NCBI GenBank assembly: GCA_011391405.1
Contig: JAABQQ010000282.1
Location: 1 to 62,011, forward strand
Length of the DNA: 62,011 nt
Source: Gammaproteobacteria bacterium
GTDB lineage: Bacteria; Pseudomonadota; Gammaproteobacteria; Steroidobacterales; Steroidobacteraceae
Reading direction: 5' to 3'
The notes below the pieces were generated by a model. That model was not told the DNA's origin, searched no databases, and saw only the letters and a program-made list of their open reading frames with translations. The position numbers and the translations under genes were made by a program. Shown here in pieces: positions 8,233 to 18,034 of the stretch. Positions within the stretch are counted from its first letter, which is position 1. Every line of letters starts with the position of its first letter.

Positions 8233-9144
8233 TCAGACAGCGGCGCCCGTGATGACGAGGAGCGCGATGACGGCCACCCAGATCCAGAGTGAACGCTGCA
8301 CGATCCGCCACGCACCACGCGCCGTCGCGACATCGAGCGTGTCCGGGTTCACAGAAGCCAGGCTGGGTTGCAATGAACCCTTGCCCACGCGCGCCAACAG
8401 GTCCTCGCTGCGATCGAGCACGCCCGTCGCCGGACCCACGCGCTCGACTGCCGAGCGCCAGTTGCCCACCGCATCCTCGAAACTACCGGCGCACGCATAC
8501 GCCAGTGCCGTGAGTCGCGCCGGCAACCACGACAGCACACCGTGGACGAATGCCAGGACGCTGCCGAGGTCCCCGTGGATTCGCGGCACACCCTGGCGCG
8601 CAGCTTCGAACGCCGCACGCCGCCGCAACATGTCGCTGACCCGGTAGAGCCACGCGCCGCCGGCCCCGAGCACCATGAACCAGAAGATCACGCCGAAGAT
8701 CCGGTTGTTGGCCTGGATGAAGATCGCCTCTTCCACCGCTTCGCGAACGCCGAGGCCGAGCGGCGTCGGGCTCGATTCGAGCAGTTCCTTGCCGCGAAGC
8801 AGGGCTTCGTCGCGATCGTGGCGCTCGAGAGCCGCAGCGTAGTCCTCGACTTCGTCCTGCAGGTCGCGCGGACCGAAGGCGAACAGCAGGACGAAGACGG
8901 CGAACGCGAACTGCAGCAGGCCCAGCAGGTGCGGATCGAGCCAGTGCGCCAGCAGGAGCACGGGCAGCACAGGCAGCGCGATCAGGGCACACGCCGCAAG
9001 CACGACCGGCAATCCGGTCTGTCCCGCCATGGCGCTATCGGCCCGGTCGAAATACCGATCGAGCCACCGCCACTCGCGCAGGTGCAGCAGGTGCGTGAGG
9101 CCCCGCTCGCATGCAAGCGCGAACAGCAGCGCGAGCAGGCTCAT
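8233..9144 (-). CDS. ampE: AmpE-family inner-membrane protein
   Basis: A 303-residue integral membrane protein with N-terminal, central and C-terminal hydrophobic segments. It shows the AmpE/CobD-like pattern of an early acidic LHLREWRWLDRYF segment, FGPRDLQDEVEDYAAAL and REAVEEAIFIQANNRIFGVIFWF. Its ATG overlaps the ampD stop (ATGA), the classical ampDE arrangement. AmpE was described as a sensory partner of AmpD in beta-lactamase induction; its biochemical role is unsettled. The family is distantly related to CobD/CbiB, which is of interest beside btuF, but the residues here fit AmpE. Confidence 0.85.
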   Translation of the reverse strand: MSLLALLFALACERGLTHLLHLREWRWLDRYFDRADSAMAGQTGLPVVLAACALIALPVLPVLLLAHWLDPHLLGLLQFAFAVFVLLFAFGPRDLQDEVEDYAAALERHDRDEALLRGKELLESSPTPLGLGVREAVEEAIFIQANNRIFGVIFWFMVLGAGGAWLYRVSDMLRRRAAFEAARQGVPRIHGDLGSVLAFVHGVLSWLPARLTALAYACAGSFEDAVGNWRSAVERVGPATGVLDRSEDLLARVGKGSLQPSLASVNPDTLDVATARGAWRIVQRSLWIWVAVIALLVITGAAV

Positions 9145-9761
9145 GCCGGCGCGACCTCGAGTTCGAACTGCACCAGCGACCGCAGCCGCGGCCAGTCGAA
9201 GGCCGGACCCGGATCCGACTTGCGGCCAGGCGCGATGTCGCTGTGGCCGACGACGCGGTCGGGCGAGAGGTGCGGGTAACTGCGGCAAAGCACGGCGATC
9301 ACCCGCGCGAGCATTGCATACTGTGTTGACTCGTAGGGCGAATGATCGGCGCCTTCGAGTTCGATCCCGATCGAAAAATCATTGCAGCGCTCGCGTCCGG
9401 CCCACGACGACACGCCGGCATGCCAGGCCCGGCGCTGGAATGGGACGTATTGCACGATCTCGCCAGTGCGCCGGATCAGCAGGTGCGTGGACACCCGCAG
9501 GTTCGCCACCTCGGGGAAGTAGGGGTGGACGTCGGGGGGCAGCACATTGGTGAACAACTGGTCGATCCAGGGTCCGCCGAACTCGCCGGGCGGCAGGCTG
9601 ATGCCGTGCACGACGATGAGATCGGGCTCGACGCCCTGCGGCCGTTCGTCGCAATTCGGCGAAGGCTCCTGGCGCGCCCGCTCGAGCAGGCCGCGATCGG
9701 TGTCGATCGCGAATCGTGCGGTCGGTGGATTCGCGGGGCGTTGTCGTCGCATCACCCACAT
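9141..9761 (-). CDS. ampD: 1,6-anhydro-N-acetylmuramyl-L-alanine amidase AmpD
   Basis: A 206-residue cytoplasmic amidase_2 enzyme that cleaves the stem peptide from anhydro-muropeptides during wall recycling. Zinc ligands are visible: His52 in VVHGISLPPGEFGG, the histidine near 173 in GHSDIAPGRKSDPG and the aspartate about ten residues later. RAWHAGVSSWAGRERCNDFSIGIELEG is the typical AmpD centre. A second ATG nine bases in (9752) could be the true start. First gene of ampD-ampE-btuF, divergent from bioA with 19 bp between the start codons. Confidence 0.93.
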   Translation of the reverse strand: MWVMRRQRPANPPTARFAIDTDRGLLERARQEPSPNCDERPQGVEPDLIVVHGISLPPGEFGGPWIDQLFTNVLPPDVHPYFPEVANLRVSTHLLIRRTGEIVQYVPFQRRAWHAGVSSWAGRERCNDFSIGIELEGADHSPYESTQYAMLARVIAVLCRSYPHLSPDRVVGHSDIAPGRKSDPGPAFDWPRLRSLVQFELEVAPA

Positions 9762-9780
9762 GATGCCCTAAAATCCCTCC

Positions 9781-11154
9781 ATGACGTCCAGCCCGCCCGT
9801 CCGCCCCCTGCATCCGCTCGCCGAACGCGATCTGCGCGTCGTCTGGCACCCCTGCACGCAGATGAAAGACCACGAGTGGTTGCCACTGACCCCGATCGAG
9901 CGGGGCGAAGGGGTCTGGTTGTACGGCTACGACGGCCGGCGCTACCTCGACGCCATCAGCTCCTGGTGGGTCAACCTGTTCGGCCACGCCAACCCCCGCA
10001 TCAACGCGGCCATCACCACCCAGCTCGGCAAGCTCGAGCACGTGATCCTGGCGGGATTTACCCATGAGCCTGCGGTGCAGCTGGCCGAAAGGCTGACCTG
10101 CCTCGCACCGCCAGGCATGACGCGCTGCTTCTACGCGGACAATGGCTCGAGCGCGATCGAAGTCGCGCTCAAGATGAGCTTTCACTACTGGCGCAACCAG
10201 GGCCGGTCGCGCAAGCAGCGCTTCATCACCCTGTCGAACAGCTATCACGGCGAGACGCTCGGCGCACTGGCTGTCGGCCACGTCGAGCTGTACCGCGAGA
10301 TTTACCAGCCGCTGCTGATGGACGTGCTGATCGCGCCATCGCCCGACGCGTACGCGCGCGAAGCGGGCGAAACCGCCGAGGACTGCGCGCGCCGCGCCAT
10401 CGCGGCGATGAACGAGCTGCTGGCGCAACACGCGGACGAAACGTGTGCCGTGATCGTCGAACCACTGGTGCAGTGTGCGGCGGGCATGCGCATGCATGCT
10501 CCGCTGTATCTGCAGCTGCTGCGTGAAGCCTGCGACCGGCACGGCGTGCATCTGATCGCCGACGAAATCGCGGTCGGCTTCGGCCGCACTGGCACGCTGT
10601 TCGCCTGCGAACAGGCCGGCATCACGCCGGACTTCATCTGCCTGTCGAAGGGCCTGACCGGGGGCTACCTGCCGCTCTCGGTGGTGCTGACGAACGACGA
10701 CGTCTACGGCGCCTTCTACGACGAATACACGCAGCAACGCGCTTTCCTGCATTCGCACAGTTACACCGGCAACGCGCTTGCCTGCACGGCGGCGCTCGCC
10801 ACGCTCGACATTTTTGCCAGTGACGACGTGATCGAGCGCAATCGCGCCCTCGCCGCCCATCTCGGCCGCCGGGCCTGCGAACTGCTCGGTGACCTGGAGC
10901 ACGTGGCCGAAGTTCGCCAGTGCGGCATGATCGTTGCGGCCGAACTCGCCCGTGGCGCCGACCGCACCCGTCCGTTCGACTGGCGCGAGCGACGCGGCTT
11001 GCGCGTCTACCGCCACGGCCTCGAACACGAGGCGCTGCTGCGTCCGATCGGCGACGTCGTCTACTTCATGCCGCCCTACGTGATCACTCCCGACGAGATC
11101 GACGCGCTGGTGCTCACGGCACGGGACGGCATCGTGGCGGCCACATGCGATTGA
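9781..11154 (+). CDS. bioA: Adenosylmethionine-8-amino-7-oxononanoate aminotransferase
   Basis: A 457-residue class III PLP aminotransferase. HPCTQMKDHE near the N-terminus, SSWWVNLFGHANP, NSYHGETLGAL and DEIAVGFGRTG are diagnostic of BioA, and Lys290 in LSKGLTGGYLPLS is the PLP lysine. It converts KAPA to DAPA in biotin synthesis using S-adenosylmethionine as amino donor. No other bio gene is in the window. Its last 10 nt overlap rsmE, so the two are probably co-translated. Confidence 0.95.
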   Translation: MTSSPPVRPLHPLAERDLRVVWHPCTQMKDHEWLPLTPIERGEGVWLYGYDGRRYLDAISSWWVNLFGHANPRINAAITTQLGKLEHVILAGFTHEPAVQLAERLTCLAPPGMTRCFYADNGSSAIEVALKMSFHYWRNQGRSRKQRFITLSNSYHGETLGALAVGHVELYREIYQPLLMDVLIAPSPDAYAREAGETAEDCARRAIAAMNELLAQHADETCAVIVEPLVQCAAGMRMHAPLYLQLLREACDRHGVHLIADEIAVGFGRTGTLFACEQAGITPDFICLSKGLTGGYLPLSVVLTNDDVYGAFYDEYTQQRAFLHSHSYTGNALACTAALATLDIFASDDVIERNRALAAHLGRRACELLGDLEHVAEVRQCGMIVAAELARGADRTRPFDWRERRGLRVYRHGLEHEALLRPIGDVVYFMPPYVITPDEIDALVLTARDGIVAATCD

Positions 11155-11879
11155 CGCGCGTCTTCGTCGGTTCGCCGCTGGCACCCGATGCAGACGTGAA
11201 CCTGCCTGCTGCGGCGGCCAACCACGTCGGCCGCGTGCTGCGACTGCGTGCAGGTGCGGCGATCGTCGCGTTCGACGGCAGCGGCAACGATTACCGCTGC
11301 GAAATCCTCTCGGTCGAAGGCGATGCAGTACGCGTGCGGGTGGGGCCGCGTTCGTCGGGGCTGCCCGAGTCGCCCCTGCGCATCACGCTGGTGCAGGCCG
11401 TCTCGCGCGGCGAGCGCATGGACTGGACGCTGCAGAAGGCGACCGAACTCGGCGTGCGCACGATCGTGCCGGTGCTCTCCGCACGCAGCGTCGTGCGCCT
11501 CGACGACAGGCAGGCGGAGAGGAAACTGCGGCACTGGCAGGCTATCGTCGCGGGGGCCTGCGAACAGTGCGGGCGCAGCGTCGTGCCGGAAATCCGCCAG
11601 CCCCAGGAACTGTCGCGGTACCTCGCGTCGTCCGCCCGCGAAGGACAGCGTTTCGTATTGAGCCCGACCGGGCCCGCCTCGCTGGCAGGCCTGAGCAGCA
11701 TGGGAGCGCGCGTCGAATTGCTGATCGGACCGGAAGGCGGGCTCGACGACGCCGAACTTGAACGTGCGGTCGCGTCGGGCTTTGCGCCCGTTCGGCTCGG
11801 ACCCCGTGTGCTGCGCACGGAAACGGCCGGCATCGTCGCGCTGACGGTGCTGCAGGCGACGTGGGGCGATCTGGTCTAG
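11145..11879 (+). CDS. rsmE: 16S rRNA (uracil1498-N3)-methyltransferase
   Basis: A 244-residue SPOUT methyltransferase. The PUA-like N-terminus (MRLTRVFV, HVGRVLRLRAGA) is followed by the catalytic domain with QKATELGV, ARSVVRL and the SAM-binding knot LLIGPEGGLDDAELE and LGPRVLRTETAG. It methylates U1498 of 16S rRNA in the assembled 30S subunit. ATG 11145 lies inside the end of bioA. The longer open frame upstream is a shadow within bioA. Confidence 0.95.
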   Translation: MRLTRVFVGSPLAPDADVNLPAAAANHVGRVLRLRAGAAIVAFDGSGNDYRCEILSVEGDAVRVRVGPRSSGLPESPLRITLVQAVSRGERMDWTLQKATELGVRTIVPVLSARSVVRLDDRQAERKLRHWQAIVAGACEQCGRSVVPEIRQPQELSRYLASSAREGQRFVLSPTGPASLAGLSSMGARVELLIGPEGGLDDAELERAVASGFAPVRLGPRVLRTETAGIVALTVLQATWGDLV

Positions 11880-11892
11880 CGGCGGTCCATGC

Positions 11893-12387
11893 CTAGGCGC
11901 GGGTCTCTTCGGCGATCATGCCTTCGAGCTGCTCGAAGTCCGGAATGAGCGGCGTCTCGTTGACCATCTTCACCTGCCCGATCACGGGCATGCGCTCGCT
12001 GAAGCTGCGCGAGTCGTCGGCATGGACGACGTCCGGCGTCAGCCGCACGAGCTGCGGAAAGCCCTGAGTCAGCACGGCGAAATTGCCACCGGCCTGGTTC
12101 GTGATGCCCTGCATGACGACGATGCGCGTGCGGCCGCTCGTGCGTGGCAGGGCCTTGCCGCAAGTGGCCTCGAAGGACACGAGCGGGACGCGACGCCCGC
12201 CCCATGCGATCGTGCCGAGGTACCACGGCGGCGCTCCGTCCATCGGGGTAGGCGCCTGGTAGTTGATGACTTCAGTGACGCACGAGCGGGGCAGCAGCAG
12301 GCGATCGTCCGCCAGCGGCACCAGCAGGCAATAGATCTCTCGATCGGCGCCGCCGAGGCTGGTCATCGTCGCCGTGCCGAACCCCAT
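11893..12387 (-). CDS. chpC: CheW-like protein of the Chp twitching-motility system
   Basis: A 164-residue protein consisting of one CheW-like domain (YCLLVPLADDRLLLPRS, GTIAWGGRRVPLVSFE, RIVVMQG). Position at the 3' end of the chpA operon is that of ChpC in Pseudomonas, an accessory adaptor thought to couple additional receptors to ChpA. An AGGAG seven bases before ATG 12387 fixes the start; a GTG at 12393 is less likely. It is the last gene of the cluster and faces rsmE tail to tail with 13 nt between, and no terminator hairpin is obvious there. Confidence 0.8.
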   Translation of the reverse strand: MGFGTATMTSLGGADREIYCLLVPLADDRLLLPRSCVTEVINYQAPTPMDGAPPWYLGTIAWGGRRVPLVSFEATCGKALPRTSGRTRIVVMQGITNQAGGNFAVLTQGFPQLVRLTPDVVHADDSRSFSERMPVIGQVKMVNETPLIPDFEQLEGMIAEETRA

Positions 12388-12418
12388 GCTCACGCTCCTA
12401 TCCTCGTCTGCGGCCCCT

Positions 12419-15400
12419 TCATGGCAGCCTCCGCCGCGCGAGCACGAGCGGCTCGATCGCGTCCAGCAACTGGCTTTCCTGATAAGGTTTGCCGAGGTAA
12501 TCGTCCACGCCCAGCTCGATCGCCCGGGCGCGGTGTTTGTCGCCCACTCGCGACGTGATCATGATGATCGGCACGTCGGCGAGCCGCGCATCGTTGCGCA
12601 CGTGCGCTGCGACTTCGTAGCCGTCCATGCGCGGCATTTCGATGTCGAGCAGGATCACGTCGGGCACGTGCTCCTGCAGCAGGGACAAGGCTTCCACCCC
12701 GTCCTTCGCGGTGAGCACGCGCATGCCGTTGCGCTCGAGCAGGCGCTGGGTGACACGACGCACGGTGATCGAATCATCGACCACCATCGCGAAGATGCGG
12801 TCGTCGTGCACCGAGCGTGCGGCTTCGGCCGAGCGGGCGCGCCACTCGGAGCGGACCAGCGTGCCCATGTCGAGAATGACGACGATGCGGCCGTCGCCGA
12901 GGATCGTCGCGCCGGAAATGCCACGGATACCCGCGATCTGTGGCCCGACGGGCTTGACGACGATTTCGCGGCTGCCGAGCAGTTCGTCCAGCACCAGCGC
13001 CGTCGAATGCTCGCCGGCGCGCACCAGGATGACGGGCAGCGCGACGTCGGTTTCGGGAAGGATCGAGGGCCCGCTGCCGACGAACACACCCAGGTGCTGG
13101 AACCGGTAATGGTGGCCGCCGTACTCGAACGTGGCCGGCTCCTCATCCAGGTGACGCTGAATTTCGGTGCGCGTCAGGCGCGCCACGCCTTCGACCGTGG
13201 CCATCGGCAGCGCAAACAGCTCGTCATGCACCCGCACGATCAGCGCCTGGGTGATCGCGAGCGTGAACGGCAAGCGGACCGTGAAGCGCGCGCCCGCACC
13301 GGGCTTCGATTCGATGAACAGCGCGCCGCCAAGCTTCTTGATCTCGGTCGCGACGACGTCCATGCCGACCCCACGACCGGCCTGTTGCGTCAGGCGATCT
13401 GCCGTGCTGAATCCAGGCTCGAGAATCAGCTGCAGCGACTCCTCGTCGGTCAAGTCCATGCCGGGCTGCAGCAGGCCCATCTGCCGCGCCTTGGCGTGGA
13501 TAGCCGCGACATTGAGGCCGGCGCCGTCGTCCTCGACGGTGATCACCACCTCGGCGCCCTCGCGCTGCACCTTCAGCGTGATCTGTCCCGTCTCGGGCTT
13601 GCCGGCTGCGCTGCGTTCCGCCGGCAATTCGAGGCCGTGGACCACGGCATTGCGCAGCATGTGCTCGAACGGCGGCAGCATGCGCTCGAGCACCTGCCGG
13701 TCGAGTTCGCCGGACGCGCCTTCCACGATCAGCTCGGCCTTCTTGCCCGCTTCGGTCGCGGCCTGCCGCAGCAGCCGGGTGAGGCGATGCACGTGACGCT
13801 GGAACGGTACCATGCGCGTGCGCATCAGGCCGTTCTGCACTTCGGTGACGACGCGGCCCTGCTGCTGCAGCAGGTTCTGCGTGTCCCGGTTGAGCTGGGC
13901 AAGCAGTCCCTCGATGCTGGCGACGTCACTGACGGACTCGGCCAGGGCGCGCGAAAGCTGCTGAATGTTCGAATACCGATCGAGTTCGAGCGGATCGAAA
14001 TCGGTGCGCTGCACCTGGTCGTCCGTCTTGTGCTTGTTGAGGATCTGCGCCTCGGTCTCCATCTCGAGCTTGCGCAGCTGTTCGCGCAGCCGGGTGACGG
14101 TGCGGTCGAGTTCGGCGAGGTTGAACTCGATCGAGGTCATCTGCTGCTCGATGCGCGCGCGGAAGATGCTGACTTCGCCCGCGTTGTTCAACAGGTCATC
14201 GAGCAGGTCCGCGTCGACTCGCGCCAGTTCGCCGCGCTCCGTCGGCGCAACGGGTTCGCGCCCCGGCAGCACCGGCGTGTGTGCCGTCGCAGCGACCTCG
14301 TACGTGGCAGGCACCTGTGGCGGGGTCGGCACCACGAAACGCGCAGGTGCGACGGGTGCCGCGGCAGCCGCTGCCGGCAACTCGGCCGGCTGCCCGCTCT
14401 CGACAGAAGGCGTCGGCTCTGCGACGGGCTGTTCGAACTCTGCGGCAACCGCCGGCGCTTCTTCAGGCGGTTCGACCGTCGCCGCGACAAATGGCGCTTC
14501 TGCAGGCGCCTCGATGACGATCGCGGCCGGCAGCGCCTCGACCTGTGGCGTCTCGAGCACGATTTCTTCGACCGGCAGCTCGGCTGCCGTGGCGTGTTCG
14601 GCTGCGACTGGTTCGATGGCCTCGGGCATCACGACTTCGGCTTCGATGAACTCGGCGGGCGGCGCGATGGGCGCCGACGCAGACACAGTCTCCATGGGTG
14701 CAGCAGTCGTTGACACCGCTGCCAGCGCCCGGATCCGCAGGATGAGTTCGCGCGCAGAAGGCAGGCGTTGGCCCGAGTTGGCCATCTCGCGCATCCGGTG
14801 CAACTCGTCGAGCGAGCCTTGCAGCACGTCAAACGCAGCGGCATCGGCCGCCGAGGTGCCCGATTCGATCGCGGCCAGGAACGATTCGACTTCGTGGCTG
14901 AGGTCGCCCATGGCGCGGATGCCCGCCATGCGGGCACCGCCCTTGAGCGTGTGCAGCAAGCGCTTGAGCTCGGTGACCTGCGCGTAGTCCGCACGATCGG
15001 CCCGCCAGCGGCCAAACGCAGCCTCGGATTGTTCGAGCAGCTCGGTCGCTTCCTCGCCGAAGATCGCCGCGATGTCCGCGTCGAAGTCCTCGCCGAAGCC
15101 GGGCTCGTCATCCTCCGGCACCGGCAGGTGGAACGGCGGCGCTGGCGCTTCGTCGGTCAGTTGCGGCAGCCCAGGGTCCGTGAGTTCCTCGGCCGACATG
15201 GCCGCAGCGTCGTCGATGACCACGGACAGGTCCGGCGCGGCTGGCATGCCCGGCTGCCAGGACTGCGCGAGCGTTCGCTCCGCCGCATCGGCAAGCTGCG
15301 CAAGCTCCGCGTCGAGCTGCAGGTCCAGCGCCACCCAACCTGCCGTCAGGCGTGTCTGCTCCGGGAAGAAGCCTGTGTTCTCATCGACGTGCTCGGAGAC

Positions 15401-18016
15401 CGTCTCGAGCAACCGCACGGTGTCGTGCAGCAACGCGAGCGCCTCGCTGCTCATGCCGTGGCCATTGTCGAAGAGCTTGCGGACGTAATGCTCCATCGGC
15501 TCGGCGACCTTGATGCCCTGGCGCGCCCCGGCCGTCTTGGCGATGCCGCTCAGCGTGTGGCAGGCGCGATAGAGCGCCTCCGAAACCAGGTGCGGCGCGG
15601 CGCCACGGGCGCAACGCTCGAGGAACTGGCGCACGACCAGGATGTGGCCGGCGGTTTCCTTGCGGAAAATTTCGCGCAGCACCGGATCCATGGCCGGCTC
15701 GTCCAGCGGAGCCGCCGCCTCGGCCACTCGCTCATCCGCGGCGGTCGGTGCTGGCGGGGTCGCAGGCACGGCAGTGGCTGGCAACGCAGGCCCTTCCCGG
15801 CCCGACAGCGCGTCTGCTCGCGTCATGATCGCGGCAATGTCGATACTGGCCAATTCACCGCCGTCGATCTCGTCGATGAGCTGCGGCATAGCCGCAACGG
15901 CGTCGCGCACGATGGACAGGATGTCCGGCGAACGCAGCAGCGTCTGGCTGATCACACGATTCAGCAGCGACTCGATACTCCAGGAGAATTCGCCGATGCG
16001 TTGCGCGCCGACCATGCGCCCGCTGCCCTTCAGCGTGTGGAATGCACGGCGCAGGTCGCGCAGGGCTGCGGCGTCCTGCGGGTTCTGCTCCCACTGCGGG
16101 TACAGCACGGCGAGGCGCGTCGCATTTTCGCGCGCTTCCTCCACGAACAGCTGCAGGAATTCCGGGTCGGCGCTCGTGACCACAACCGGCGGCGGCAATG
16201 ACGGCCGGGCCACCGCCGCAGGTGCAGTGGCTTCGATCGCTGCGGCAGGTGCAGCAGCCTGCTCGTCCACAGGCTTGGTCTCGCGCAGCGGAATCACGCG
16301 CGCAAGCGAGGGTTCCAGCTCGCCGAGGCGCGCCTCGGCGGCGTCGAGCATCTGCCACTGGTCGGCACGGCCGGCCTGCAGCGTCTCCATGTAGTACTCG
16401 ACGGCAACCACCGCATCGGCCAGCCGCTCGAGGCGGGGCGGACTCAGCGACTGTTCGTCGGGACGCACGATCGTACCCAGCGCACGACCGACTCGTTCCA
16501 TCACTTCGACTGCACGCTGCCTGCCCAGCATCAGCAGTCCAGCCGTGATCCCGCGCACGAGCTGCGGCACCTGGTCGAGCCCCTGCGCCTCGGCGGGCGC
16601 CGACAGGGAATGCGTCACCGCCTCCTTGATCCGCGCCATGTTGACGATGCACTCGCGCAGCACGGCTTCCTGCACCAGGCGGAATTCCTCGTCCGTCGGC
16701 TCGCCCGGCGAATCCGCGGTCGTCGCTTCGGGCAGGATCAACCGCACGAGCTGCGCATCGAGGCTGTCTTCGACGGCAATCAGCGCCGCCGCGATGCTGA
16801 GCAGCGCCGTGTCGTCCGGCGGAATGCGGCGCTCGACGATCGCCTTCAACGATTCGAGCTCGCCTTCGACGCGCGCGCGCAGCGCTCCCAGCCCGAGCAC
16901 GCCGAGCGTGTCGCTGATCTTGCGCAGCATCTCGAGCTGTGGCTGCAGGTCGTCCACGTGCGTGGCGCCCTTGCGGACGAAGATGTCGAGGACATCCTTG
17001 ACGCGTGTCAGGTCCTCGCGAATGGCAGCGGCAACGGTGCGCATCAACCGCACGCTCGGTGCAGAAAGCGCTTCGGCCGCGTCGGTCGCGATGCCATCGG
17101 CGGCCGCCACCATGTCGTGCAGACCGAACGACTCGCGCACCGCGGCAACGCGCTCGCCGGCCGCCGTGCTCTGCGCGACGTAATACAGCAGGTTATTCAG
17201 CACCTCGGCCGGCGGCGACGTGGCATAGCGCTGCTCGCCTTCCTGCAGACGCTTCAGCTCGCGGTCGACGTGACCGAGCACGCGCTTGACCGACACGTTG
17301 GGTTCGACCCCGCCGGCCTGCAAAGCTTCGAGCAGTGCACCAACGACCCACCACAGCTGGAACAGTGGTTGCGTCGAGGCCGCCTGTTCGAACTGCATGG
17401 CGATTTCAGCAAGATGGTGCAGGTTTTCTGCCGCCTGTTCGCCGCGGATCCAGCCGAGCAATGCGATCTGGAAGCGCGGACGCAACCTCTTGGCGAGCTC
17501 CGCCACTTCACGGTCGCCGACGAACGGCGACGACGGCTGCGGCTGTTCGTCCGAACGCAGGTTGAGCAGCAGCAGAGTGCCTTCCGACAGCAATGCGCCA
17601 CCGCGGACAGCGCGCAGGTCGTTCAACAGCGGCAGCAGCACGAGTGGCAGGTCGCGCGCGCCGGTCGCGACGCGTTCCACGTACGACGGCAACTGCTCCA
17701 TCGCCCGCATCAACGCGTCGAGACCGTCCGAATCTGCCCTGCCCTCGCCGGAATGAGCGTCGACGTAGCGGGCGACGAATTCCATTTCCTCGGCCAGCAA
17801 CGCGCCGCCGTAGACCTCGGCGAGACGCAGCGCGCCGCGGGCCAGATGGATGTGCGCAGCGAACCGATGCAGCGCACCCCGGTCGTCGGGACGCTCGGCA
17901 AAAGCCTCGAGCGCCACGCGCGCTTCATTGAGCTCGGACGCGATTTCGCGCGAGATCACCTGCAACGAGGCGTGGGCCTCGTCGACCGTGGCGAGCGGCA
18001 TCGGATCCTGGTTCAC
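12419..18016 (-). CDS. chpA: Chp/Pil chemosensory hybrid histidine kinase ChpA (PilL)
   Basis: An 1865-residue CheA-type kinase for type IV pilus control. The N-terminal 600 residues are helical and resemble degenerate FimL/HPt domains without a clear phospho-acceptor. Three HPt domains keep the histidine: HTLKGSG (about 659), HTLSGIAKTAG (about 819) and HTLKGGARMAG (about 1020). A Pro/Ala/Glu-rich linker (about 1105-1260) precedes dimerisation, then the ATPase domain with HMLRNAVVHGLE and EDDGAGLN, a CheW-like regulatory domain, and a C-terminal receiver with phospho-Asp near 1789 (LLDIEMPRMDG). P. aeruginosa ChpA is longer (about 2470 residues, eight transfer domains), so this is a reduced version. 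It receives signals from PilJ via PilI and phosphorylates PilG and PilH. Confidence 0.93.
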   Translation of the reverse strand: MNQDPMPLATVDEAHASLQVISREIASELNEARVALEAFAERPDDRGALHRFAAHIHLARGALRLAEVYGGALLAEEMEFVARYVDAHSGEGRADSDGLDALMRAMEQLPSYVERVATGARDLPLVLLPLLNDLRAVRGGALLSEGTLLLLNLRSDEQPQPSSPFVGDREVAELAKRLRPRFQIALLGWIRGEQAAENLHHLAEIAMQFEQAASTQPLFQLWWVVGALLEALQAGGVEPNVSVKRVLGHVDRELKRLQEGEQRYATSPPAEVLNNLLYYVAQSTAAGERVAAVRESFGLHDMVAAADGIATDAAEALSAPSVRLMRTVAAAIREDLTRVKDVLDIFVRKGATHVDDLQPQLEMLRKISDTLGVLGLGALRARVEGELESLKAIVERRIPPDDTALLSIAAALIAVEDSLDAQLVRLILPEATTADSPGEPTDEEFRLVQEAVLRECIVNMARIKEAVTHSLSAPAEAQGLDQVPQLVRGITAGLLMLGRQRAVEVMERVGRALGTIVRPDEQSLSPPRLERLADAVVAVEYYMETLQAGRADQWQMLDAAEARLGELEPSLARVIPLRETKPVDEQAAAPAAAIEATAPAAVARPSLPPPVVVTSADPEFLQLFVEEARENATRLAVLYPQWEQNPQDAAALRDLRRAFHTLKGSGRMVGAQRIGEFSWSIESLLNRVISQTLLRSPDILSIVRDAVAAMPQLIDEIDGGELASIDIAAIMTRADALSGREGPALPATAVPATPPAPTAADERVAEAAAPLDEPAMDPVLREIFRKETAGHILVVRQFLERCARGAAPHLVSEALYRACHTLSGIAKTAGARQGIKVAEPMEHYVRKLFDNGHGMSSEALALLHDTVRLLETVSEHVDENTGFFPEQTRLTAGWVALDLQLDAELAQLADAAERTLAQSWQPGMPAAPDLSVVIDDAAAMSAEELTDPGLPQLTDEAPAPPFHLPVPEDDEPGFGEDFDADIAAIFGEEATELLEQSEAAFGRWRADRADYAQVTELKRLLHTLKGGARMAGIRAMGDLSHEVESFLAAIESGTSAADAAAFDVLQGSLDELHRMREMANSGQRLPSARELILRIRALAAVSTTAAPMETVSASAPIAPPAEFIEAEVVMPEAIEPVAAEHATAAELPVEEIVLETPQVEALPAAIVIEAPAEAPFVAATVEPPEEAPAVAAEFEQPVAEPTPSVESGQPAELPAAAAAAPVAPARFVVPTPPQVPATYEVAATAHTPVLPGREPVAPTERGELARVDADLLDDLLNNAGEVSIFRARIEQQMTSIEFNLAELDRTVTRLREQLRKLEMETEAQILNKHKTDDQVQRTDFDPLELDRYSNIQQLSRALAESVSDVASIEGLLAQLNRDTQNLLQQQGRVVTEVQNGLMRTRMVPFQRHVHRLTRLLRQAATEAGKKAELIVEGASGELDRQVLERMLPPFEHMLRNAVVHGLELPAERSAAGKPETGQITLKVQREGAEVVITVEDDGAGLNVAAIHAKARQMGLLQPGMDLTDEESLQLILEPGFSTADRLTQQAGRGVGMDVVATEIKKLGGALFIESKPGAGARFTVRLPFTLAITQALIVRVHDELFALPMATVEGVARLTRTEIQRHLDEEPATFEYGGHHYRFQHLGVFVGSGPSILPETDVALPVILVRAGEHSTALVLDELLGSREIVVKPVGPQIAGIRGISGATILGDGRIVVILDMGTLVRSEWRARSAEAARSVHDDRIFAMVVDDSITVRRVTQRLLERNGMRVLTAKDGVEALSLLQEHVPDVILLDIEMPRMDGYEVAAHVRNDARLADVPIIMITSRVGDKHRARAIELGVDDYLGKPYQESQLLDAIEPLVLARRRLP

Positions 18017-18034
18017 GCTGGGCAGTCCGGTTGA

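Noticed and set aside
12374..14713. Very long plus-strand frames opposite chpA (up to 779 residues) and elsewhere opposite pilJ and pilU
   Set aside because: They are Arg/His-rich shadows produced by high-GC codon bias; the minus strand carries clear domains.
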